From assembly GCF_910596095.1 (NCBI RefSeq), contig NC_056550.1, forward strand, positions 29,175,699 to 29,239,698: a stretch of DNA of 64,000 bases, written 5' to 3'. The position numbers and the translations under genes were made by a program. Within the stretch, counting starts at the first letter, position 1. Every line of letters begins with the position of its first letter. Source of the DNA: Thunnus maccoyii. Its lineage: Eukaryota > Chordata > Actinopteri > Scombriformes > Scombridae. The notes under the pieces were generated by a model, which saw only the letters and a program-made list of their open reading frames with translations, did not search any database and was not told where the DNA came from. Below, piece after piece: positions 9,473-21,873 of the stretch.

Positions 9473-12460
9473 TTATATCTGACAAATGATGTAAGCATTC
9501 AGAGAGCAATCTTGTGACACTCGCCAGATGCCGTTTTCTGACAGCATGGTGCAGCCCGTATCCCCGACAGATCCGTTTGGCTGCCCTTCACCCCATTTGG
9601 TGAAGGTCAGACGACGGTTTTTCATATCTGTCTCAAAATGACCCTCTGCTTTTTTATTGTTGACATAGATCCAGACCATTTTGTCCACTTCACCAAACAG
9701 CTGAGTCAGTGCGCTGTTCTCCTCCTCGTTCCTGGGCAAAGCCAGCTCTAAGTCTTGTTGGGAGCAGAACTCGATGGCCTGGGAGAAAGAGCCTCTCTCC
9801 TTGTTTGACACAAAGTATTTCTGACCAACTCTCCGGACAAAGTCGTGCTTTACAGCTGAAAAAAAGAAAACAACATGCCTGATATCAGAAATATATGGAA
9901 CCCCCCAAAACATAATATTTTTTTATCTTGTGCACATAACATATGGATATTGCTGGCACAAGTGATCCATTTTGTTTGCTCCAGTAATTATCTTGTGGAC
10001 ACGACATGCAATCTTGTGAGCACAAGATAATAACTTAGAAACCAATACTCTGAAGTTGTGATGAACAAGATAAAACATATCGTCTCTCAGGACTTTGGTG
10101 GCTCCATAGAAATAAATGAGAGAAGAAATATTGTGTCCTAAACTGAATTGTCATTTTGGCCCTCTGGCTCATCAACTCTATTCAGAAAGTCTTTGTTAAA
10201 ACACACTTAGTTTGACATGTTTGTTCTTCCTCTGACTGAAGATCAATATCATTTCTTTAGCTTCTCAACCGGTTGAAAGAAGGTCATTTGTCCACTTAAC
10301 CACAAGTTTTTGTTGCTCAAGATAAAAAATGTTTTTTAATATTTGCAATTATTTACATGTTTCTGAATTGCCCCATTGAAAAATAATGCAGTATATACAA
10401 ACACAGATACATTAATATTAGTGAAGCCACCTATTGCAACATTTCACTTTCTCAGACAACAAGACGGGATAATCATACATCAGAAATACTTCACTTCCTG
10501 TAACACTCACTTGTAGTTCTTGAATATGATACTTACCCAGCTCCAACTTAGAAAAGCTTTTCTTTAAGGCTTCAAGTTCCTGGTCAAAGTCAAGTAAATC
10601 TGGATCAAACAAATTAAATACAGTTACTGCCAATAAGTTGGACCTCACATCTGTCACCAGATTGTTACAGATGACAATGACAGACAGTCATTCATTTTTA
10701 CTGACCATGACAGCAGACCAGAGCTAGTAAACCAATCACACATGGACACAATAGCAGGTACACCTTACAAAATAATACAATCCAATACAAAGGCCTTCAA
10801 TATCTTCTGCCTGTATTAAGTGTACACACTTTTTGTGCAAGATTTGTGTTGAAATTTGAGGTCTGAAATGACTCAACGATCAACAGAAAATTCATTAAAA
10901 CCCATTTTACATTGATGAATCGTTTTGTCATTTATCAAACAAAATCATAACTGGTTAATTCCTTGACGCCAGTGTCTCTGACTGAATAAAGACAATTGAA
11001 TATTACATTAAGCTGCATTAAGCTGGGGGACTTGCAAGAGACAATTATTAAAAAGAAGAAGATATCCTGACTTTTAGTGCCAATATAGGTCAACCTCCAA
11101 AAATACTGAAACTCTCACTTCTCACAGTACAACTCAGTGTGTCTTTAATTAGACCCTCTGTGCCTGATCAATGCCCACATCTTTCAAATTCCAAGTCCTC
11201 AGTTTGTAACAGGCTCTCTGATAAACATCTGAAATTAGAAACCAAGATAACCCTGATGACATTCCCTGTTATTTTCTCAGACTTTTCAATGCCCCTTTTA
11301 AACACATGTAACTGTTTTCACAGACTGTGTAGTACTTATCGTGATGAGGACACTGATCTCCATGTGTAAAATTGGGGGTGTATCTCTATAAATGCATTGT
11401 ATTTTAATATTTACATACTATGGCCTCAAAATATAACCAAGTTGAAGTAATACCACACAGAAACAACCTAAACAAAACTAAAACAGTCAAGCTTCAGGAA
11501 GGTATTGTTGCTGAACTGAATTCGTACATGTGTTTACCTTTCTGTGTGTGTTTGTGTGTTTACACATTATCTGACTAGACTCGTGTGTTCATGCGTTCTG
11601 AAATTTGCTTAAGATGTACTATTACTGCATCCTGCAGTTTAGGGAAAAGACAAACTGTAATTGCTCAGCTGATGAAAATAATTCAGTACAATTTATATAT
11701 ATATTGTTTAAAGTTTAAAAAGTTATATAACCTCGTCCACACATTACAGCAGGTCCATCACGTCCACGGAGTCCAGGGGCTCCAAAAGGTCCAGGGGCTC
11801 CAGTGGCTCCAGGAGGTCCAGCAGGTCCGAACCGTCCTTGTTCCACAAAAGAGCAGGGAAAGAGACATAAAACAAGAGTCATAATACATAGCAAAGATTA
11901 TGCTTGTTGTTTATTTAAAAAAAAATCTATGGATGAAAAATTGACATAATTGGAATGCTCAGATGATTAGGGGGGGAAATTACAGTATTTAGCCTGAGCA
12001 TGGTGCCAGAGGAAAAGCCATGCTGTAACCTGAAGTCATAAGGGTTTATCCTCTGATTAGCATGAATGTATTCAGAGATTTGAATATCAGTCTTCTGTGA
12101 CAGCTGACACACACACAGAGTGAAGAATAAGGAAGGTGACATGAAAGGATCTGGGGAGGTTTGAGAGAGGTTTCAGGATTGTAGCTAAAAGCAAACTCAT
12201 CTGTCTGTCCAACTGGTAGGGTTGCCAGATTGTAGAAAACAAATCATTGAAGTGTAGACCTAATGTTGTAAGGAGCATGATAGCAGTGAAGTTGCACCCA
12301 CACCAGGTTTCCCAGGAGATTTTGTCTCACCTGGGGGACCAGAGGGACCAGAGGGACCAGGAGGACCAGGAGGACCAGGAGGACCAGGAGGACCAGGAAG
12401 CTGACTGTAGCCAACAGGAGCCATCAGGCAGAGGACGCAGAGCAGGAGACACAGCCTCAT
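9473..12460 (-). CDS. mbl2-like: MBL-like collectin, copy A (4 coding exons)
   Basis: Secreted C-type lectin with a collagen stalk. Coding exons on the minus strand: 12331-12460, 11732-11836, 10537-10599, 9473-9855, all with GT-AG borders and phase-1 junctions, giving 226 aa. Residues 1-19 form a signal peptide; 23-73 are 17 Gly-X-Y triplets (7 in exon 1, 10 in exon 2); Cys76 follows the stalk; 79-99 is a short coiled-coil neck; 100-226 is the C-type lectin domain with four cysteines (130, 201, 216, 224). The sugar/calcium site reads QPN (191-193), and the usual WND reads WRV (210-212), so canonical calcium site 2 looks damaged. Four exons with a 63-bp neck exon match vertebrate MBL genes. 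The start is the ATG just before the hydrophobic run. The first coding exon probably opens at 12490 after a pyrimidine-rich CAG, and a non-coding 5' exon probably ends at 12918. MBL/GalBL type is inferred; the ligand is unknown. Confidence 0.85.
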
Positions 12461-12490
12461 CTTGTGAATGCAGAACTTCCACGACTTATT

Positions 12491-14172
12491 CTGGTTGCAG
12501 AAAGCAAGCAAGATTTTCTGATGAAGTGATTAGAAAAACATTACTTAAACATTACTGGTAACCTGTTTTTCTTTGTAATCAGTAATACATCCCACTGGAA
12601 TCAAAATGTTCTTAAACATATTCTCTGAGTACATATTTGAAATATAGTTAAGGATTTTCCTATTTTCAGGCCCCACAAGGAATAGTATTTCATCATAATT
12701 TACATCCATTAAGTTAAAGTCTATAAAATTAAATCAAAGGTGTTCTGCTCAGTCTGTAGCAAAGTAAGAATTACCACTTCATTACAAATGATATGACTCT
12801 AATAGTTCCAGCTGGTTGTGATACTTCAGGAAAAACTGATGAAATTTCCAGGGCAATTAAAGCATCTCAATAACACTAAATCTAGTACCAAAACGTAATA
12901 AACAGAAAGGAACTCACCGTATAAACCAGGAGTGATCTGCAGGATATTCCACTTGTTTACTGCCTCCAAAGAAAAATGACCAAGAATGTGTTTCGAGCTT
13001 ATGTGTGAGAAGCTTAGTCCAGAGTGAACAACGGATGTCGTGGTTTATGTTGATGATATCATGTGGTATATGATACAGAAGATAGAAGAGAAGCTGAGTC
13101 TTAGAGCCTCCTTCAAGTTTAACCAGCAGTTCTGTGAGACTGCAGAGCTTATTGTGGAAGGATTTCCTTTCAAATGAACTCACAAACAATATTTCTCTAT
13201 AATTAAATAAATAATAAATTACAAGTACGTTTACACACTGCACAGTACATCAGGGGCGCCGGATTCATTACAGAAGTGCGGGGGTCAAAAAGTTTCTGTG
13301 TGTGTGTGTTTCGCGGACACAGACGCACTCCACATGTGCGCACTAATAAACATGGTTTCAACCTGATAACTTTCCAGAGTTGTGAATATTACTGCTGTGC
13401 AGTGTTTTTCTGATCAGTCTTTAAACCCAATAATCTGTTACTCCAACTTGCTGCTGGATCATATTTCATCGTCTCACCGACACTTTAAACAACACGCCTG
13501 CACCAACGCAGCCCCTTATTGTTTTACACAGGACTGCTTTTTCACCATAAGGGCTTCTTTATTACAAACAATTCCGCCATACAAACCTGGAATCTGTGTA
13601 ACAGCTGATCTCTTTGTATAAAGTCAATGGTGTGGATTAGTAGCAGAACACTGAACATTAATTACCGTCAGATCCTGACTGTTCCTTTTAATGAAGTTAC
13701 CGTTGTTGTGCCACGTGCGTAAATGCGCACATCACTCTGTCAATTTAAAGATGCACTTATCGTTTCTGCTGCTGTGGGATGCTGCAGGTGTTTAATAAAG
13801 TCAAAGGAAAGTCAAAGGATCTGATGCACAGCAGCTGTGAGCAACAAACAGAACATCAGTACTGATGTTTCTGCGAAATCCCGGATACAATCAGTGACAC
13901 CTGAACAACATTCATGTTAAATCCAGACATTAATCTGACACGTCTCAGACCTGCCTGAGTCATATCAATAACTGTATTTTGACATTTGGCATTTCAGTAG
14001 ATTATGTTATAGATGCGAAATACTAGAGAAGTAAAAGAAGCAAAAGGAAGTTGGTTTGTGATTGTGGAGAGCTCTGTGTGCGCGCATCTCTGCTAATTGA
14101 AGCCGCGCAATTTGAGGCTTTTGTGCTCTCTGCAGTTTTCATTATGGACCGATCTGTGTGCTGAAATGTGAC
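12491..14172. other. Upstream flank of collectin copy A
   Basis: Contains the first intron and, ending at 12918 (donor gtgagt on the minus strand), a probable non-coding first exon. Beyond about 13000 I see no coding region. A short GT run lies at 13301-13310. The block is repeated with few changes upstream of copies B, C and D. Confidence 0.5.
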
Positions 14173-14863
14173 TAAAGCCTGAAACACTAGAAACAGCAAC
14201 TTCACTGCCTGTAATACATCAATGGCCTGTATGCATCTTCTTATGTGCACCGCCATATTTCTCCCTCTCCTCCTGTCGCTCCACATTAAGTTCCACTCTG
14301 TTACATTAAAATACCGGTTTTGAGGAGCACAAATATACGGGGCTCACACCATCCGGGGCTGAAGCAGTGGCAGCCCCAGACCCAAAGCTTTGGCACCGTG
14401 CTCACAGCTGTTGTGTTCACAAATGAAATGCGCACTTTCTACCGTAAGTGTTGCAATATAGGGGCATTTGAGGGGACACAGTGAGGAACCAATGGCCCCC
14501 TACTGCGCCAGTGCAGTACATACATGCAGTCACTTTAACATCAAACTGCGATATGAATTCTCTCCTTATGTAAAGATATATAATCAATGAAGATACTGCA
14601 GCTATTTTGCATATTTTTCAAAACAGCCGATGTTACTGTAGGAGACATGCTGTCACATTCTGTGATGCACTATTGATTTAATAATGAACATATTTGTGGT
14701 GACTTCACGTAAGATTGAAGGTGCTTCACATGACAGTAGCTGAAATACATAAATGTAAGACTTTTCTCTTGGGTTTTTATTTTCCATTTTTCAACAAGCA
14801 CACTTATCGTTGTATGTAGCCTATCATTAGCAATTCAAACCACACTGTCGCCACATTTAACAT

Positions 14864-15382
14864 GAGGGAGGACTGTACAATTGTGATGGAATTCTCCATC
14901 ATTAGGGGTTACAAGTTGGGTTACATTGGGTCAAGCTTGGCCTTGAGGTCACAATGTAATTCTTAAGCAGTCTCCTTGAGACTCCAGCTGTCTGTGATGT
15001 TTTGGGGAGGGCAGAAACCTCTCTGATAGAGGGTATTTCAGCATTGCCATGGTTACCAAGGTCAGAGGAGGCTTTCCTTGACAACACAGATAGGTGGATG
15101 ACACAGTCAGATATTCACACCAAAACTGCTGACATTCCATGCAACGTGACAAACCAATGAGACTAATTTTTCATATTGTAGGCTGATAAAGACTAGGACT
15201 CGGACCATAAGAGGACAGAACGGAAAGAAGCAGCACCGGAGTAGAACACTCTGGTGTTTACTGTTTTCGGTTCTCTGCTTGGCCAAGTGCTTCGATAAAC
15301 ATTCTCAGCTTTAAGACATCAAGGGCTTGTGTGCACTTTTCTCCACGGAGGTGCTGACCATCGCTCAGAAGTATCCACAACA
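14864..15382 (+). repeat. Solo-LTR-like block, unit 2
   Basis: Unit 2 copy of the block at 690-1206, with the same TATA-like and poly(A)-like order. Tentative. Confidence 0.3.
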
Positions 15383-15817
15383 ACAGTTAAAGATACCCTG
15401 TGTAGTTTTCTTGTAAAGATCTTTGTTGAGCCACTGCTGCACTACTTTGTGCATTACTGCTGCCACCAACTGTCACCAAGTCAGTAGAATAATGTGAAAC
15501 CAGTGGAAGGACTGTGTTGTGTAAGTGGCAACTACCACGGCTTGAGGCTGAAGTCAATGTGGAAGCACCTTACAGGTTTGGAGACTCATAGCAGATTTGA
15601 TGTTTGCTGTGTGGGCGTTGATTAACAGCTGTGATTGACAGTTGGCTCACCTGCTGCTCTCCCCAGCTCTGGGACTCACACTGAGTCGGACTATTGTGGC
15701 GATATTTTTACTAAGTTTAATGTTACTTAATAACGATACCTGCCCTGTTAGCATAATTTAGCTAAAGAAGCTAACTGAAGCGTGTGCACCACACTGTATT
15801 TCACAGGGGGTGGGGGG

Positions 15818-16609
15818 TAGGGCTGTAGTCTCCTGGTCGACTGGTTGATTAGTTGGTCGATATGCTCTCGTCACACTAAATATTTATTGGTCGAATAATC
15901 TCTGTGTTACTGTAATAAGGAGAGAAGTGCTACATCAGTAGCCTTCCAGGATTAATCCATTATTTCCTGCGGCGGGAGGGACAGACTAACAAATTACCTG
16001 TGAAAACAACGGGGGTGTATTCAAAATACCCCCGTTGTTTTCACAACTTTTAACTCTTCCAACTTAACGGAGACTGCTGGGTCTAACTGGACTCAATGTT
16101 TACTGAACGTTTACTGAATCAGCGTTTCTCCTGTAATAATATCGATGAACCCCCGCCAGGCCAAAAGATATTTTCTAATGCCAAAAATAACGCTAAATAT
16201 CGGTAGCATATCTCCGTTTAAGAATAGGGCAATGCTTAGAATGTTTGCGTAGCGAGCAGGAAAGAGCGGCAGGAAAGTGGCGGTGGATGCGAGCGGAGCA
16301 GAGGAAAAGGTTAGCAGTAAGTTGTCGGTCTGGTAGTAAATGTACAGAACAGACTACAGTCTAACAGTTAATACATGCTAAAAAGTCACGTCTGTTGTTT
16401 TCCAAGTGCTGGAAAAGTGAAGGGAGTTAGCTCCAAAGTTAGCAACAATAGGTTAGCCTAACCTGAAGAGGCAAAATGGAGAAATGTGAGTTCACTGTGC
16501 ACTCTGCCCCATTACTTCACCCCCCCAACCCACCCACGAATAATCGATTAGTTGAAGATAATAAACGATTTCAGTCAACCAAGATTTTATTTGGTTGACT
16601 ACAGCCCTA
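15818..16609. mobile_element. hAT-like MITE, complete (unit 2)
   Basis: 792 bp with inverted ends TAGGGCTGTAGTC and GACTACAGCCCTA. The flanks are G-rich and similar (gtgggggg and ctggggtg), suggesting a degenerate 8-bp target duplication. No ORF of note. Superfamily is inferred from end sequence and approximate duplication length. Confidence 0.7.
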
Positions 16610-17060
16610 CTGGGGTGTGTTTCCAGAGCGTGAAAGGCAACACCCCACACTCCTTACTTAGAAGGTCCTGGCTCCAAACAGAAAATATCACGTCGACCGT
16701 TAACTGCAATTCTTGGCTTGGCTTCAAAACGGCTCCAATGCAAATCAATGAGTGACATCACACCTTGCTGCATCCATCTTTATATACAGTCTATGGCAGT
16801 GGTAGGCAAATAATGGCCCATTGGCTAAATCTGGGCCCCCAGCAGAAATAATTGGCCTCGTAACGAAAGCTGAAGCTTTCCCTTTTTCTTTCACATCATT
16901 TTTCATAAATCTGCAGTAGATAATGATGTAAACAATAAATATGACCTGGTAACCTCTTATGAAGTTAAAGGATACGTAACACACGTACACAACTGTAGGA
17001 TAAAGTCCCGGCATGTTTCGAATGAAGACAGCACAAGCCTCAAACAACAGATCAGATCAA
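16610..17060. other. Post-MITE block, unit 2
   Basis: Shared with unit 5 (62233-62680) but missing from units 1 and 3. No gene is recognised. In unit 2 it joins abruptly at about 17060 to sequence that lies downstream of the P2X7-domain exon in the other units. Confidence 0.5.
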
Positions 17061-17669
17061 ATGTTCAAACAAACATTTTGACAGCTTATTCTGTGTTCTT
17101 CAGAGTTGATTCTGATTAAGACAGAATTATCTATCAAATCATTAGTCTGTTTGAACACTAAAAGCAGTGTGATTAAACTTATCTGATCCCCTTCCAGCAG
17201 TCAAATTGCTGCACATATAATAGCTGACATGGGTCAGACCAAAACCACACCAAAGGTATTCAATTTACTGCTCTGGATGAAGAGGCTCTCATGGCAGGAA
17301 CAACACCCATGATTCACTGGCACTGCTGTTCCTCATCTGCTCCAGGAGCTGTGTGTAGAGCAGCAGCCGCAGGGAAAAATGCTTCTGTGGAAGACATTAC
17401 CATTGCACATAAAGATAATTTACTATTTCATACATTTTATACAGCTTTACATGTGAAAATAGTGCTATTTAACCAAGAGTAGGACTTACAGGGTAAGTTA
17501 ATACACTACATAGGCAAACAAATGTGTATCACTTACCTAGACCTCTCCTGACTTGGTCTGCAATACTTCTGATATGGCGGGTGTGAATGTCACAGACATG
17601 GTGAATAATGCCAACCCATAGTGCCAGAGAAAAATAAAACAGCACAAATGAGTGAACTTATTATAAATC

Positions 17670-17670
<1 letters not shown>

Positions 17671-17711
<41 letters not shown>

Positions 17712-17712
17712 T
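17671..17712. repeat. TATC microsatellite, unit 2
   Basis: Same locus as in unit 1, slightly longer. Confidence 0.95.
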
Positions 17713-18320
17713 TATCTAATGTGCTCACCAGAAACTGTTCAATCTTATTCCATGCAGATTTTCATCCCAACAACAGACTAGATCAGATTATTTAATTGAT
17801 TAACACACTTTCAGTCAGAGACGAGTAGCTATTCAGTGAAATTAACTTTTGTTGTCTTTGGTTGTAATAAAAACCAACGTACTCCCAGCCATCAATGGCA
17901 CATGGTGAAATACCCCTGACCTATTACACAGTCACTTTAGGATGAAGATCAAGGCAATACCATGCATCGATGCTACAGGACCTCTCTCATAGCTGGAGGA
18001 ACAACAGCAACATCAAGAAAATAAGTTCTTTATGACAGAGTCACAAACCATTGTAATACATTATGTTATGTCCTAAGATGCTGGGAGCCTTGGCTGGCCT
18101 GGATAAACACACCAAAATAAATAACAGAAAAATTCTACTTCTGACTGATGAATGTAAAATTGAAATTCTGGTTGCAATTACACGTTTTTCAACATTGAAA
18201 CGGGGAAAACGTTACTTGTGTTGGACTATAAGCTAACTTTGCCCCCTATTGTGTACATATGCTCCTAAATGACAAATTAGGAGCAAACAATGAAATCATG
18301 GAGCACTGTGAAAAAAAAAA

Positions 18321-18338
18321 ATATATATAAATATATAA

Positions 18339-18386
<48 letters not shown>
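18321..18386. repeat. TA microsatellite, unit 2
   Basis: Same locus, longest copy, with TAAATA interruptions. Confidence 0.95.
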
Positions 18387-18388
<2 letters not shown>

Positions 18389-18999
18389 TCACAGGATGTA
18401 TTAACTCGGTGATGAGCAGACTTCTCCTCAGTTTATCTTTCACACTAATTCATTACTCTGACTTACCGTCTTTACCACATTACCAGCGCTAAATATCTTA
18501 GTTATCAGTCAATGTGTTGTCTAACTGTCACAGAAAATGAATCAGTCGTTGGGTTATTAGCACAACGTTGCCTCCCTGTTGTCTCTTGTCAGACCACCAG
18601 CTCCATGAGAGGCACAAACCGAAGCTAAATTGTGCTAATATTTAACGTTACGTGGCGGCGTTTCTTTTCAGGGAAACTAATGTACTGCTAATAAACATTG
18701 TACATCATCTAGGTTTTGAACCATAACCAGCAGGGCAAAATAAATATACATTACACTCTTACCTGTCCAGCAGTAAACAGGAAACTTTGGCGTCAGTCTG
18801 CAAACATTTCTCTCATCAGGGATTTCCATCTGGGTTTATCCTCATTTTATGCCGTTGCTTGTCCCGATTTCGTTTAGCTTCTTCGTGTTTTTTTTCTTTG
18901 ACGACGACAATTCACGCTCCTGTGATTTTCTAAATAAGTATAATCCTTCCTTTATCAGATTTTGGTTTCAAAAACGTCTCACAATACAAAATGTTTGGT

Positions 19000-19324
19000 C
19001 CTCTCTTCTTCTTTGTTTTAAAACCGGCACATTTCCGGTAGTTGCCACTGAATCTAAAACGCGTAAGGCCCTCACTGGAGCCAGTGTTAGGTTTGTCCGT
19101 TCTGCGCTACTGTAGAAACACGGCGATGCAACATGGTGGCCACTGTGGAGGGGGATCCGCTCCCATGTAGATATAAAGGGCTTATTTCTAAGGTAATGAA
19201 AACACAACAATTATTATTTTCTGCTGACTAGACACTAATTAAGATATACTTATAAATAATCTATTCAATTTTTACCAAGTCTGTTCTTTTAGATGTTACT
19301 AAATACTACACACTAGACCTTTAA
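19000..19324 (-). repeat. Dispersed fish repeat, TTAA-ended fragment
   Basis: Read on the minus strand it starts TTAAAGGTCTAGTGTGTAGTA, close to the start of the block at 46084 (TTAAAGGTCCAGTGTGTAAT). I recognise this as a type of terminal sequence common in teleost genomes but cannot name the family. Confidence 0.5.
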
Positions 19325-20045
19325 GGAATGGTAAAACAGATCACATCTTATAGCAAGGAAATTACACTTTCCTATGTCTAATTTTTTTTTTTTTTTTTTT
19401 GCTCTGTTGCACAGCTCAGCAATAAAATCACGTATTGTTTATCTGACTCTAAGAGCAGAGTTGCTTTAAGCTAGATTGACAAAGGCCAAATAATTAGACA
19501 ATGGAAAAATTGAGTCTTGTCCCTTGCCAAGCAAACAACCCTGATTGAAACAGCAGGGAAACCAACGGTGATCAACAGCTCAAAATTTTGACATTTGACA
19601 TTTAAACTGTCTACATTTTAATGACACTTTGAATCATTGTATGATTGACACTCAATTAATGACTGCTGTTTCTTTTGCAGTCTCTCTCTCCTTCCCTCTT
19701 TGTCTCTTGTCTCACTCCCTATCTCTCTTGGCTGACCCCAACCCCTCTTTGCTCAGAGGTGTTGAGGCCAGGGGCCCTCCTACTGCAGCAGCCTGTGAAG
19801 GCAAGGCACAACCCTTAGCAGTAAAACTAGAGTTAACAACTTTCCCCAGCACATGGTAACAACCAGCCCAGTGCAGTTAATTGTTAACTAGACACAAACA
19901 ACTTCAAACCTCTACATGTGCACTGAGTGTTGTCAGTCCTGGTAGAAGAGTTTAACCAGCCTTTTCAAAGAGTATAGCTCTTTTAACTGTGCAATTTGAA
20001 CTAAGCACCCCCCATTAGTCTGTGTGGTAATCTGTTACAGCCAAC

Positions 20046-21873
20046 ATGTCTCCCAATCCTAACACATCCACCCAGTGGGAGATCCTGACCAACAACCTAA
20101 AGATCTAGGGGCTGGACCAGCTGAACTACCACACAGCTGAACTGATGGCAAGCACCCACCCTGGCAAACCACTTGATCACCCAGCTGAGGCAGAGTGAAC
20201 GGGAGATAGCTCGGCTAGACCAGAGGACGGAAACACTGACTGAACAGAAAGGCCACCTTCACCAGGAGCTATTCCAAGCCAGACAATGCATTGGACAACT
20301 GGAAGCTGAGGCCCAGAACCAACTGTCAGAACCTCAGAACCAGAGGAAAAGCAACAGACTCAATGCAAGGAGTGAAAACCTGCAAAAGCCCCTCAATGAC
20401 CTGCAGACTGCCTCACAGCATGAAGGACAATGTGGGAGCTTGACCAGGGAGACTTTAAAAGAAAAGTTGCAGCAAGCCAAAAGGCTCAAATGTAAGGTTG
20501 ACCAGGAATTCAAAGACAAGAATTCCATGATAACTACTTTGCAAAGCCAACTTGCAGATGCCATAAAACAGGCAGCTGACTTTCAACAAGAACTGAAAGA
20601 GACTAAAAACCAAATTAAAGACTTTCAAGAGAGACACCAATCTGACCAAGATGAACTTGACTCCTTGAGAAGAGAGTTAAAACACTGATATGAAGTGAGG
20701 CATGAATCCTGGTTAGGCACAACTAGGTCCTCACCAGACAGCAGAGACCAGTCGCCTACCCGTGATCAGCTGCATCATCAACTGGGTACACAACAGCCAG
20801 AGAGAGAAACAGAATCTTCCCCAGGAAGCTACCATCACCTCCACCCTGAAGAGGGACCCTCCAGAGGCAGATGACAGAGCTTCCACTACAGAACACACCT
20901 CCCTGAAAGATCTGCGCCAGCATGGAGTACCCAAAAGAGAGCTGGACAGAGTGGCCCGCAACACCAGTCCCGTAGTGCCCAGCCTCTCTGGTGACCATGA
21001 CATCCATGCCAACCTGCGAGACATCAACTTCTTCCTCCAGAGGCTAGACAATGCCACCACAGAAGACAAATTCTACCTCATCAGGACGACCTCTAACCCT
21101 GAGGTATGCAGCTTCCTTGACCATCAGCCAGGCCATATCAAGGCTGACTACCAGCTGCTTTGCCAAGCATTAATAGAGGAATATGGACAATCAGAGACTG
21201 AACAAGGCCTCATAGCTGCTCTAGACATCAAGCAGAGGAGAAAATAAACACCACAGGCTTATTACCATCACATCCACCGTGCATACTTTGGCTCCAAAAA
21301 TGAACAGAACATGGAAGAGGACCCAGACTTCAAAGCTCCGTTCCTCAGAAACCTGAATCCTACAATCAGTCACCATCTAGGTGTCATGGCCTGCCCCTGC
21401 ACCATGACAACTCAGCAGCTGTGACCTAGTCTTCAAAGCCTACAGCCAGCAGAAGCTCAGAGCAAAGAAGACATCCAAACAAAGAACTGTCCTAAACTAT
21501 GGTTCACACAACCAAGAGTCCAGGGGAGCCCATCCTCCAGCAAAGCAAAAACATCACAACAACAGACGACACCCCCGTCAGCCATGACAACTCCTTCCAA
21601 ACCAACTCATGGCGACAACACAATTCAGACTGGAGACCAAGATGCCAACAGATGGACAGACACAACTGGACCTCCCTAAAGGAAAATAATCCCTCAAGAT
21701 CACCACCTGCATCAACCCACAGGCAGAAGCAGTCATCTTACAGCTCCAAACAAAAACAAGACACCCAGACAAGTCCTAAGAGGCCCAGTCTTAGAGAAAC
21801 AGAACTGGATGAACTACTATGTGAGTATGGAATTCCTCAGACGGACTGCCCCAGACCTGATCACTGCACATGA
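20046..21873 (+). pseudogene. Decayed gag-like region of an LTR retroelement
   Basis: A start region at 20046 meets TAG after about 20 codons and then changes frame. 20173-20688 encodes a long Gln/Glu/Leu-rich coiled coil. 20762-21247 reads like a capsid-type helical domain (DIHANLRDINFFLQRL, YLIRTTSNPEVCSFLDHQ). 21499-21873 is a hydrophilic, Gln/Ser-rich tail. Frameshifts and stops separate the pieces. Assignment to gag rests on domain order and composition; no zinc knuckle (CCHC), protease or polymerase motif is visible. An endogenous retrovirus or a Ty3-like element are both possible. Confidence 0.5.

Larger units (their letters stand above)
1..14172. repeat. Tandem segmental duplication, unit 1
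   Basis: First of five head-to-tail units. The first bases of the window recur almost unchanged at 14173, 28655, 42088 and 59845, and order and orientation of the blocks between these points are conserved. This unit holds a truncated MITE, a P2X7-domain pseudogene piece, minus-strand relict exons, an occupied Tc1 site followed by a duplicated empty site, and collectin copy A. The phase of the boundary is arbitrary because I cannot see the true outer edge of the array. Confidence 0.9.
17314..18829 (-). pseudogene. Unrecognised minus-strand relict gene, unit 2
   Basis: Pieces at 18763-18829, 17537-17624 and 17314-17384 correspond to those in unit 1. The acceptor before the middle piece has changed from CAG to CTG at 17625-17627, so normal splicing should fail here. 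Confidence 0.3.

Noticed and set aside
9223-9489. 88-codon plus-strand frame opposite the lectin 3' end, repeated in all units
   Set aside because: It lies over the collectin 3' UTR and stop. Conservation is explained by the recent duplication.
10600-10657. Extending the neck exon upstream to include MTDVRSNLLAVT
   Set aside because: An upstream AG (after ctggtgac) would also be in phase, but the AG at gatccag has the better pyrimidine tract and gives a 63-66-bp exon, close to the usual MBL neck exon.
11139-11369. 76-codon plus-strand frame conserved in every unit (25647, 39125, 56868)
   Set aside because: It lies in a collectin intron with no splice or start context. Identity reflects the young duplication.
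11729-11747. Donor GCT/gtaatg inside collagen exon 2
   Set aside because: It would put the next exon in a frame with an early stop. The donor after CGAG, although weaker (gttata), keeps the neck and lectin frame.
12247-12561. Plus-strand frame with DQEDQED repeats (also 26755, 40205, 57943)
   Set aside because: It is the reverse strand of the collagen exon; the repeat is the complement of the Gly-Pro-Pro codons.
14023-14286. 87-codon minus-strand frame at the unit boundary
   Set aside because: Low-complexity Leu end and no recognisable domain. It varies in length between units.
18246-18443. Frames rich in Tyr-Ile repeats (also 33623, 49812) and Cys-Val repeats (44640, 62844)
   Set aside because: Translation of TA and CA microsatellites.
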